From Parambassis ranga (taxonomy: Eukaryota > Chordata > Actinopteri > Ambassidae): a stretch of 64,000 nucleotides of DNA. The notes under the pieces were generated by a model. It worked only from the letters and a program-made list of their open reading frames with translations, had not been told where the DNA came from and made no database searches. A program made the translations under genes and the position numbers. Position 1 is the first letter of the stretch; the number at the start of each line of letters is the position of its first letter. Shown here in pieces: positions 38,901 through 50,204 of the stretch. Location of the stretch: positions 12,129,501 through 12,193,500 of the forward strand of contig NC_041037.1 in the NCBI RefSeq assembly GCF_900634625.1. The letters run 5' to 3'.

Positions 38901-41900
38901 CCCCATTTAGAGGTACTTGTACTTCACTTGAGTACTTCCATTATCTGATACTTCATTCTACTACTTCAGTATAATTCAAGATGAAATCATTTACATGTAT
39001 TTAAAAAACAAACGCTTTTGAAGTGACACATTGTAAAAGATTAAAGTAACCGGCAGGCCATAAATGACAGCATTTAAAACAGAATAACAGAATATTTAAC
39101 TGTTTGGATGGACGGAACACACTGTAAACACAACATGAAGACAATTTGTCACCTCATAAAGTAACTGTAGCTAACCTGTTAGCAAACGGCTGCTGGTCAT
39201 ACAACTGTTGTTCACATAATGCATGTTTTATACGGACACTCCTGCAGAAAACAGCCGAGCTTTGTTGTTGTTGTATCTTTTACCTCTTCATGTTTTGGTG
39301 CTGGTCAATGTTTTGGTACTGGTTAAAGTGCTTTCCAGCATCCTGCCGGTGCTGTTCTCATAAATAAAACATATGCACACTTGTCCTCGACAAAGTGAGC
39401 CTGAAATCTGCTGGAAAACCAAGACTGAATGCTAAAAGAGGCTAAAAGACTCAGCAGAGCTACAGAGGCTGTGGAATAAGTGCAGCTTTAAAACTAGCTT
39501 TACTTCAACAAGCTTAAGGAGACTTTAAGGCTGTAAAACTCAACTTTACATAAAGTTGAGTCATCAAATAATGAGCAGAGACTCCACAAACAGCCCTGTA
39601 CCTTTACTGACCGACACATGATGATTAAGCAGACGTGATAGTTTGAGGCAGATCGAGGGTTGACGTGTTCACCAGGAGTCCAGAGCTCTAACAGAAAAGG
39701 GCACAGGACTTCTTGTACTGGCTGAATGTGGCCTCAGGGGAACTCTGGGCAGCAGCAATCTGATGATTTCTGTGCTTGGGTAGATACTGAAGGAGAGAAT
39801 GCTGCATGCCTGACTAGAATCATTTTATAGTGTGTGCAAGGTAAAGAGACGCTCTGTTAAAGTGTGGACCTTTAGCCGCCAAGCCAGGCTGAGACACAGT
39901 GGAGCAGCAGACAGTTTTTACTCCAAATGAGGAGTGTAAGAAGCAAAACTGTCTGACACCAATTACTCCACCTGTGAGGGGTAGTGGAGAAGCTGCTGGA
40001 TGGTGTCACTGACACCACTTACCTGGACACTTGTGAGGGAAATTCATATATGATAAAAAGGCCAAAGGGCCTGAAAACTTCTAGATGCAGAGCGACAGTG
40101 AGAGGATGTCACATTTCTGTACATGTGAGAAAGCAGCAAGTTAATTAAACTCCAACAAGAATGCGATTTTGATGCATTTGTATTTAATGAGTAAACACAG
40201 AGACAGCGATTTAATGACCACTAACTCATACAGGGACCTTCACTGTGACCCGCTGTGCCTGCAGAGAATGAAACCGGCTTTTCCATCTGAAGCTAGCAAG
40301 GCGCAGAGCATTCATTAACAGCCAGCTCATACTTAAAACCCCAAATATGTTTACAAGACGGAGGAGCCTGCACACGTTCTCTTAGTCTCCGTCCTCTGTC
40401 ATCTAATTTGTCTCGGTTCTGTTTGATCATGTCCCTGCTACATCTCAGCTGATGAAAAACAATTGCCTGTATTCATTTTCTGCCTCCACTATTTCCCCCG
40501 TCCTCTCCTCTGCCTTCCTGTGGGAGCCCAGTTGGCTGCGCTCTTAGGCTGGTGAGGGAATGTGAACATAGAAAATTAGCAAACACGCCAAAGTCAGTAA
40601 TTGTTAAATTGCAGCAAATGGACCCCATGTGAACCAGGCAAATAAACTCAGAAATCAACAAAGCCTACCCAGACCCAGTTTATCTAAATTCCAATAGTAT
40701 GCTCAGTAATGGAAAAACACTGTAGAAATGCCATTTCAAATAGGCCCCAATGTAATCCCTAGCCCACTGGGGTCCATTTAATCAATGCTACAGACATGAG
40801 CATAGAGGAGGAACAGTCTGCAAATGGAAGTGGAGTTCTGAGTCAGCTCACAGGAGATTAAAAAGTAGAGGTGGATGAATAATGGAGGAGGAGAATGGTG
40901 GGAAAATTGCCGAATGTGGCGAATCATCAATAACGCCTCCTGTGAATAATTCTGAGAGAAAAAGACTTCTGCTGAAAAACTGTCTGTGCCCAGTAAAATG
41001 ATATTGTTCTTAATTAGTTTTTTGCTGTGCATTGCCTCACTCTGTGGATGAGCGCTCATTATTTCATAAACTTAGATTACCTGCAATCCTGAAATCTCCA
41101 TCTGAAATACCCCCATTAAATAACTGACAGCTCTCCTCTCATTAGCCTGGGATGTTTGGGAGTTGGATGAAATGTGTTTGGTGGCGCCGCCGCTCTCACT
41201 AACCTGGAGCTGTGGCTGGCAGTGACAGCTTCATCAGTCGATTCTGGAGCAGTTTCATCAAGACAAAGCAACACCAAATCATAATCGTTCAGTGCTGCAG
41301 AGGACGACTCACTGACAGCAGTTTGTGAGTGTGAGGAAGCCCAGCAGTGCCCGTGCCCTTAAGCACCAGCTATCAGCCAGATCTCTGTCTGAACATAATC
41401 ATGTATCATTACTTTTCCAATCAATGAAGCGAAATGCCCCTCCTGCACTATTTCATGTCTTGTTTCCGCAGTGCTCATGAGGACTCTGAGCTCTTTATTT
41501 CGGCCTTGTTAACAAACAAGGAGCTCAAATAGACGATGACAGATATTTAAATGCAGAATTATGTGAGAACTCTTTGGGTGACAGCTATTCCTGATTGTTT
41601 TTCCCTCATTATATGTCAGCGTCATCCCCCGTTGACTTTGTCTGCCAGTGTTTGTTGACAGATCATTTTCTGATTTCTCACATCAGCAGCCCTAAAGGGA
41701 GTCAGTCATGTACAGATTTGTACAGTTTTTTACGTCATGCTAACATTTCCAATGTGACACACAGAGCTGCTGACTGGTGAAATAACTCTTTTATTAAAAG
41801 GTAGTAGTTTGGGAACTGCTCTTGTTGTCCATATAGAAAAGAGAAATAAAGACTGACACATCTCATTTTTGTACATCAAATCATCATCAAACTGGTTCAT

Positions 41901-43663
41901 TACTATTGTATAGTTTATACAATGAATATCAAGCAGCTGCTGCTACAAGCTAATTAGCATAGCAGAAATAGAAAAAAGGGCCTTTCCAGTTAATCTGACC
42001 TTTATATCATACATATATGTGCAACTAATGCGATGAAGCTAAAATGTCAAACCACAAACGTGACTTTTCTAAATAAAGGTTGTGTGACTGAAACTAAACT
42101 GACATGTATTTCTGGGTTTTTGTAGTAAAACAACAACTCATTAAAAGATCTATTAATTAACTGTTTTGGATTATTACCGCACTTCATTATGTAGTTTCTG
42201 TTTAGATGAGGAGATCTTAAACTGCTCAGAAAAAAGTCCCTGACTCCATGTTTTTATATTCATAAAGCTCAGTGATCTATACATGATCAATTTTATGTTA
42301 AATTTAAAATTTTATACAGAGGATTTAAAGTGGGATAGATTACCATATTACAAGAATTCATTGATTATTCTCTTATAGACTGAAACAGAATTTATCCTGT
42401 GATTAGCTTTGACCTATTTTCCCCACATTGTTTTATATTATCATGAATTATACCTCCTAATTAGCATTATAGATCTACTCCTTCATTCATTTTTTATTCT
42501 CATTACATGTTTATGTGATGACAGTAAGAATCTGTTTGCATACATGTGTATTGGCTGTATGTGTCTGACTTACATCCACAAGGACTACCATTCACACTAT
42601 GTGTGTGTGCACATGCATGTTTGTTACACACACTCAGAGTGGGGAACTGGACAGACTCCATAATTCACAAGTGGCTTGCAGGAGACAGTCTGGCTTTGCA
42701 GAGATGTTGTGTCATCCCTTCTTGTCAGCTTAACACTGCCGTCCCACAGAGCTACTTTTCATTCCCTCCGCCTCATCCTTGACTCCTCATGTCTTCACTC
42801 CGTGCTCTGTGAAATATGTATTTTTCCTGCCGAGTCGAAGAACTGATTTCTCATCTGCAGCCAGATAGGAAGGCTCTCCACCAGAGCGGCAATTCTTTTA
42901 CTCCACCTGTCGCAGGAGAAAAACACTAAAGCACACACATTCCCAGACCAGCCCAGGAACGCTTGGGATTTGACTGCCAGTTCATCATGTGGGATGAAGG
43001 TGAAAGGTCGTACTAAAAACAACACCTGAATATACAGTACAGAGCATATACAGAGCAGCATGATTGCATTGGCTCGTTTCCAGTCAAGGAGATGCAATCA
43101 GACCTTGAATAAAAGCAATTTTTGTCTGTCAGTCATATGTGGGCTTCTCAGGATATTTCAAAAATAATAAGAATGAGCAGTGCAATTGTATTTTTTACTG
43201 TATTATCCATTAGGTTGAAATTGTTCCCTGTGTTGTGTACTCTAACATACCTGAGGGAATTCAAAGCTAAATTCAAAAGTAGATTTGTACAACTTCGTAC
43301 CAAACACTCCCACTCCTAAGGAGCTTCATGGAAAACACACACACAAACAAGCAATGTACAGCCAATGAGTGATATTTGGAAAGACAAATGAAGAAATGAG
43401 CTACCACTAAATCCAGCTCTGTCACAAACAGCATTGTTTACAGCACCACCCGTTCATAATGACTCCACTAGTGCTGTCTTTTTTGATGCTTTGGTGTGAA
43501 TAAAAATGGTTAAAAAGAGCCATCCATCACTGGCTTCAGTGGTGGAGGCTGACCCAAGCCTGCTGGGAACTGAACTGTAGTTAATTAGTACACAAAGCCA
43601 GAGGGACAAAAGAAACTCTGGGGGTGGAGGTGGTGATGGGGGGAGTGTGTGGGTTAAGATTTT

Positions 43664-43696
43664 GGGTGGGTGGGTGGGGGGGTGGGGGTTGGGGGG
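43664..43696 (+). other. G-quadruplex-forming motif
   Basis: At least five G-runs of three or more are separated by one or two T residues (GGGTGGGTGGGTGGG, then longer G-runs). This is a near-ideal parallel quadruplex pattern, about 2.1 kb upstream of the ephb3 start codon and inside a wider G-rich strand (43,620-43,800). Confidence 0.8.
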
Positions 43697-44090
43697 TGTC
43701 TTCTGTTTGCAACACAGAGGGACTTTTTAGGGGGGAAACCTATAGTATGTGTGTGTTCCTGTGTTGGGGGCAGCAGGAGGGGCGGGATTGATGAAGCAGT
43801 GGGAGCTGAGGCTCACAGGCGGATGAATTAGCGGTGTGAAGGGAAGCCTTGTCTCTGAGCTGAGAGCTGCTACCAGCCAGCACACACTCCCTCACCGCTG
43901 GAGCCCGTCAAGGGACAAAAGGGCCTGGGTGGGTCTGGTGGAAAGGGACCTAAAAGAAGACACTCTGAGACAGAAACTGTGAAAGGTCAAAGTATGACAT
44001 GAACTAATGAGGGACGGCAGTCTGAGGACACTGTGGTTCACTCTGAAGATAACAACAGGCTACTTAAGGAAAAAACAACAGCATTTCCTC

Positions 44091-44117
44091 CATTATTATT
44101 ATTATTATTATTATTAT
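44091..44117. repeat. (ATT)n microsatellite
   Basis: About nine ATT repeats. Confidence 0.95.
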
Positions 44118-44199
44118 CTCTACAAAAATCATTATCCAGTTATCCAGTTATTTGCAGGGCTCACTGCTGTATGTTTTCCTTTGTTAAATCAGTAGGTGT

Positions 44200-45771
44200 A
44201 ACTCAAATCACAGATGGTTATTATGCAGTATCAGTCTCAAAGTCCAGTCAATAACCCGCGGGAGGCGCTGTCCATCCATCGCTATCAAAGCTCGTATTGA
44301 CGTTCTCCACCGATGCGACCACAGTCCATTTAATGCCACGATTGATCGGCATTTAGCGGCGGTGAGAGGAGCGTCTGTGCCGGTGTTACCTGCTCCCAGG
44401 GCGGAAAAACAGCGCGGGCTAGAGGCTTCTTCAGTGTGCTGGCAAACCAACCAGCTTCCTCCTCCTCCTCCTCCTCCCACCTCCTCACCCGCTCGCCCCC
44501 CCCCCCTCAACCACCACCACCACCACCAGCAGCTGCGTCCAAACACACAGACCATCCAGCGGAAAGTCGGAAGTTTGTGTGTTTTGACTTCAAAATAAAG
44601 GTTTTTAATGATTTTTTTTTTCAATTAGTTTAGCGTGTAATCAATGAGCCAGGATCAGCACACAGTGAGTCATGATGCTCTGTGCTGCTTACTGGTCAGG
44701 ATGAGGTCATCATCACTGCCTTTTATTTACTACCTCATGTGACTCACCTTAAGAGGCTGAAAGATATTAGTTTGAATTGCATTTTTGAATGTACTGACCA
44801 AAGACTGCAGAATTTAGATGTTGAAAATTTGGCTTCATGGCAGAAAGTACAGCAAAAACTAAAAACCTTCAATAATACATGACAAACATGCAGACATAAA
44901 GAACTGTTCGTCCATATGGAACACTATTATTATTATTATTATTAGTAGTAGTAGTAGTAGCAGATGTGGTTTTACATTTAGGTTAATAGGTTTCATTTGT
45001 TTTCTAGATTCATTCAGAAATAAAAAGACAATATTTGCTGATTGCATAAGGGGAAATATGATATATCACATTAGCACTAGACTTTCCACGAAATAAATAG
45101 AGATCTAAAAAATAGAAACATAATATAAAAAGCTAAAATATTCAATAGTGATAAATATGAGATAGATTGATAAGAAGAAGAAGAAGAAGAAGCTTTTATT
45201 TTGAAAATCTTGTCCGGAAGTTTGACAGTAATGGCGGCTGCTTTGACGCTGCCTGAGCCCCCAGCCCCCCTCTGTGTCTCTGTCCCAGTGTTGCCATTCC
45301 GACGCACATCCCTGACAGAGGAGCAACAGGACGCGGAGTTGGTCAGAGTGGACTTGAAGGATTCCTCTGCGGGCAGACACGACTTCACGGCCGGGCTTTG
45401 CATCCTGTTCTCCGGCAGGGCAGCGAGATGCGCCACTGGACAGCGGCTCGGTGTCGGTAAAGTCAGATAAAGAGAATGAGACTGAGAAAAGGGCGCAGCG
45501 TGGAGCTCCTGTAGCATCGCCTTCACAACTCAGGCGGAATAAAAAAAGAAGAAGGAGAAGAAGAAGGAGAAGGGAGCTGACTGAATGCAGAAGAGACGCG
45601 GACGGGTTTATGTGCAGGATTGTCGCTGAGCGGGGCGGCTGAGAAGCTGAAGACATGAGAATTGGGAGAGAAACAAAAAGCTCGGCTGCGGTGCTCTGCT
45701 GTGTTTGAGTCTCCATCCATCCGGCGGGGTCCAGTCTGCACACCTTTCTTCATGTTGCAAAAACCCGTTTT
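44200..45771 (+). promoter_or_regulatory. ephb3: CpG- and repeat-rich upstream/5'-UTR region of ephb3
   Basis: CpG content rises around 44,240-44,480 and again at 45,220-45,760, suggesting promoter or 5'-UTR sequence. Trinucleotide tracts are dense: (CCT)n and (CCA)n at 44,457-44,530, (ATT)n(AGT)n at 44,925-44,961, and GAA-rich tracts at 45,173-45,191 and 45,540-45,575. The last GAA tract probably lies in the transcribed 5' UTR. The transcription start is not determined. Confidence 0.5.
44925..44961. repeat. (ATT)n(AGT)n compound microsatellite
   Basis: Seven or so ATT units pass directly into about six AGT units. Confidence 0.9.
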
Positions 45772-45775
45772 ATGA
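45752..45775 (+). other. Seven-codon uORF overlapping the ephb3 start
   Basis: ATG TTG CAA AAA CCC GTT TTA TGA encodes MLQKPVL. Its TGA (45773-45775) overlaps the first candidate ephb3 ATG (45772-45774) as ATGA. The second in-frame ephb3 ATG lies at 45778, three bases after the uORF stop. Confidence 0.7.
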
Positions 45776-45835
45776 CAATGGATTACTTGCTGTGGGTGTG
45801 CAGCCTCGTTGTCCCTGTGGTCCTGGCTGTAGAAG
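45772..45835 (+). CDS. ephb3: ephb3 coding exon 1: signal peptide
   Basis: Encodes MTMDYLLWVCSLVVPVVLAV, a hydrophobic secretory signal peptide with likely cleavage before EETLMD. Start may be Met1 or Met3; both are in frame. Confidence 0.9.
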
Positions 45836-48800
45836 GTATGTGCTCTGATGTTTTTCATCACTACTTTTGTCTCCCGCGGAGGAACAATGGGCTGTTTTGT
45901 TGCATTTTAATTAGGCAGATGAATAAATAAATGTGATTTTTCTCACCATTAACCCATCGCCTACACTACCATTATGGAAACAAAGCATAGGGGTGTGTGT
46001 GCTGACTATTTGAATCAGTCCATCCCGTCAGTAAGCTGAAATTGGATGTGTAAGCAAGACTCCATTCATGTTTACCTTAATTAAAGCTGTTAATAAGGAC
46101 CTGCTCTGGCTTTTCATGCAGAGTGTTCTGTTGTTGTAATCCATGTACACATGTATCAGCACGCCCCGGCCCCTCTGTGTGTGATGACATCCCAGTGTTT
46201 CCATTGCGGCTGAAGGACTGCCCTGTTGCTATTGTCCTTGTTGTCACACCCACAAGCTGAGTGAGGATGCCCACCTGCCCCACCTTTCCTCCCCTCAGCA
46301 CCACAGAGGGGCGTCCCTGAAAATACACTTCATATGCTGCTTGTCAAAGGCTCACCAGCCAGTCAGAGCAGACCGGAGCTGATCAATCTCAGGGCCCCCT
46401 GACGCACCACAGGGACACACATGTGAAACATATTAGATGACAAGTGTGAATTAAAGGTCAATGGCTTAACAAGTGAGCTGCTGCAGCCCCCATCAACAAG
46501 GGAGCGTTGCTCCTGGGAGAAAGCCCACCCTCGCCAGCCGCTGCCGCCGCCGCCACTCTGCCCCTGCACCCCAGCGACTCCTCTCTCTCTGAGCTGTGGC
46601 TACATTTCTCTCTGCCGTGCCTCCCCTCTCTTTCCCACCCCGTCCAATCTGCCTCTCCTGGACCGTGGCCAGCTTGATCCCTCATCAATTCTGGTGTCAG
46701 CAAGTAAATCAATGCAGCGGCAGCAGCACTTCAAGTCCCAGTGGGCTCTCACGCCAAGATGATCAGCCTAGTTTCCCCCCTCCCCAACCCGACCACTAAC
46801 TGTTACTCAAAGCTCAAGGGTTAACTCATGTTTGTCCTCTGAGGATAAACATGAAGGGCAGATCAGCGGATGGGTTTAAATGAGTGGAGAGAGGCGAGGC
46901 TTTTTTAGCAAGTTGCATGTCGCTTACTCTGTGGATTTTAACACATGGCTTGAATCTGGGATTTGTTTTTTTTTATTTCAGTTTGGCAAGAGTTTGGGTA
47001 TGGATGATGAAAACTGGAGTGCAACTTGAAGTGTGTGCTTATTTACAAAAGCCACAGTGATGACTTATCTCCAGACTGCAGTAAAAGCCTCAGCAACTGT
47101 GACGGTTTTATGTTATAATGCTCTCATTTACAGTCAGCATTTACTGTACTCTTATTTTAAAAGCTCATAAAGTAGATGGATGAGCGCTCAGGAGGTGTTC
47201 TATAAAGCAATTTGCAGGATGTGTATGTGTGATTTTGGAATGTTCTCTACGTCTGTACAATATCAAGAAGATCAATTATTTGTTGACCTGTAAAGGAAGA
47301 TGCAGGCGGCCCTGAAGAGAGATCAAATTAGGTCAGCTGGACTCAAACTGAGCCTCACTCTCAGCTGTTATGCAGAGAGAAACATCTCTCAAGTACAAAA
47401 TGAATAAGATGAATGAGACCAGAAGTTTCTTCACGCCTATTTATAGCTGCACATTTGATCATCCTGCTATCAGTGATGATGATGTTTGGCTGTTAATATT
47501 TCATATGTTTGCTTGTTGGCAGCGAGTGTCAGTGTAGTACAAGGGGAGGCCTCCCTTTCATGATGCACCCGCTCTCACAAAGTGAATAAAACATTAGCAT
47601 GTGTGAGCTCCCAAAGCGCACTCAGAATGCAGAGTTGTGTGGCATTTTGGCTCCAACAGGCGATCAAAAAAAAAAGAAGAAGAAAAAAAAATAGGGGTAA
47701 ATGCCACGGGTGGTGATGCTCTTAAGTCCTCGCTGCAGCATTGTTTTCTTACCCTAGGGGAGGAATGACTCCACTGCTGCTGTAGTTTTATGGGAGAGTG
47801 GGGAGATTTCTGGATTTGAGTTATAGCAGCTTGGCGATCTCTGAGGCATTGTAAATTTAACAGGATGGGGGGAGAACTGTGGAACAAATGGGATCTTTTT
47901 CAACCTTAACTGGTTTCTAAGAGTTAGCAAGTTGACGCGCTTTGGTGAGGGGTGAACGAAAACCGTTTTCATGCTGCAGCTTTAGTGTTTTAGGGCAACA
48001 CATGAGCCCAGACTCAGATGTTTAGCTTCGGGATACATGGTGGTATACTCCTCCATTGGCTAATAATATTTTTTAAAGGAAAATGTCACCCCAACTTCAG
48101 AAATGGGTATTTGTAATACAGTATAAAACTATTGATGACCCCCCCCCCCCACTAGTCATCCTGTGGTGATGCAAAGTTGCTCACAACAAGGTTGATGAAT
48201 TTTCATGAGTAACCTGGTAATCATCCTTGGAAAGAGACATTTGTATGTCTTTATTTCTTTTTTGATGTTTTGAGCACTGTTCTGTCATTTGATTCTGTTT
48301 TACTGGGGAAAAAACTCTCCACAGCTTTAATTTTAGGGTGAACTTTACCTTTAAAAACTATTCTTTACTACTCTTATTCTTTGCTCCACGTGGGAGGTCA
48401 AAGGTCCACCTATGTGGCTGCTGCAGAGCTTCAGTGCTGCACACACCCTTACAGATGCAGGATGGTCATTCTGCTGCCTCTGCATGTGCATTGTGTGAGC
48501 TAATTCAAGTAGCATGTAGCTCAGACCTGTTGTTAGCTGAGGCTCAGTGATTCTGTCTCTGTTGCCTCTGGGCACTGAGGCCGAGCCGACGCACTGGGTC
48601 AGGCACTCCAGGGACGGGCTGGATGCATGGATCAGCAGCCAGCAGTCCAGGAGTATCCACTCAGCTGTGTGCCGCTGTGGGCCGAGTGTAGCCAAGCAAA
48701 GACAACAGCCACTGATTTCACTGATTAGTTCCTCCTCTCTGGCTCAAGTCGTGCTAATCAGTAAAACAACCTTGTTCACAAATGTGTATTTGGGCCTCGA

Positions 48801-50165
48801 CAACTGAAGTTATTAACTGCTGTCGCTCATGCCCTCCTGCACACACGTAGAATGAGGAGGCTTTTATAAATGACTAACAGCGACTGGCTTTTGTATTTAA
48901 TGCCCTGAATGTAAGTGTACATTTGCTTTGTGCATAAATATTACTTATTAAATATCATGCTGAGGAAAATTGGATTTTCATTGTCAACAAAAATGGAGGC
49001 AGCCACTTATTCCCTTTGAAATTTAATTATTTTTACATATTGCAGCACCACTCCTTTGTTTATTCCAACCCGCCCGTCCACTTTTGCTAAAATACGCTTT
49101 TCGTAAAATATGTGCTTTAAAGAATTCTGATTAAGCACGAGTAGTGATTTTTTTATGCCAGTGTAGTAGTCAAATAATTTATTTTTCAGCATGTAGTCTT
49201 CTTCAACACACTTAATCCAGCTGTCTACACAGCCCTTCTTTGTAGGGGTCCTTCAGGCAGTGGTTTGGTTAGTCAAATGTGGGGAAATCTACTCTATATT
49301 TCTGGAAGACAGTTTAAAGGCAGATTTTCCAATTACAGGAAACAGAAATACCACAAAAACTTATAGACTAAGGCTTCTGTACAGTCACTAAAAGAGATGA
49401 AGCGCTGGTGTAACGAGGTTCTTTATTTGGCCACTGACTTATCAGTCGCCCCTTATACACATGCATGACTAATGTATGACTCCCGTGGCTCTCCATTAAG
49501 AAATAATCAAGTCACTATTCGTTTATGTGATTAGCGAATGCTTAATAAATGCTTCATTTAATGCTGGTTAGTTCACAGTTGCATTAATGCGCTTACCACA
49601 AAATTATTTAGAATCCAGTTTGATACAGAAAAGAGCTTTTCAGTCTACACGTTGCTGCAATGATTATAGATGGTACCTCATGATCCATCAAGCATTTCCT
49701 AATCACATCAACTCAGAGGGACTTCCTAATGGTAAGTTATGAGTATACAGAGCGCATTAAATCATCATGAATCATGCTTTAGCTTCAGTTTAGCTCTTTT
49801 CCCCTGTGTTTCATGCTAAGCTAACTGGCTGCTGGCTATAGCATCAGATTTACTTTAATGCCGTTAATTTAAAGGAGGACAAAATGTCCCTGCAAATGTG
49901 TTTTTTAGTTGTTCACACAGCCAAGGTGGATAGAAGCTAACATCCAGAACACTTGTGCTCACACTGCAGAAAAGTCATCCAGTAATCTATTGTGTGTGCT
50001 GTACAGATCTCTGTTCATTATCTACCACCTTCACAAAAGAAGAAAAGCCTTTGTGTTTTATTTAATGAACACACGGCACACACTGTAAACAGTACCCATA
50101 TCTGTGTCTCAGCAGCTACAGATGGACGAGTGATCTATTCACTCAATCAGACAACTTCTATTATT

Positions 50166-50204
<39 letters not shown>

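Larger units (their letters stand above)
31880..43600. other. Intergenic region, neuromedin-U receptor to ephb3
   Basis: No exon was recognised over about 12 kb. The only clear landmarks are a CT microsatellite near 32,611 and a TA microsatellite near 32,889. It may contain the nmur1 5'-UTR exon and promoter and distal regulatory elements of ephb3, but none can be named from sequence alone. Confidence 0.5.

Noticed and set aside
44208..44624. 138-codon minus-strand open frame with Trp and Gly runs
   Set aside because: Product of translating (CCA)n and (CCT)n repeats; no conserved domain.
45105..45743. 212-codon open frame on the minus strand over the ephb3 5' region
   Set aside because: It runs across GAA/TTC trinucleotide repeats and the ephb3 5' leader. 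Long Leu/Phe/Ser runs come from the repeats.
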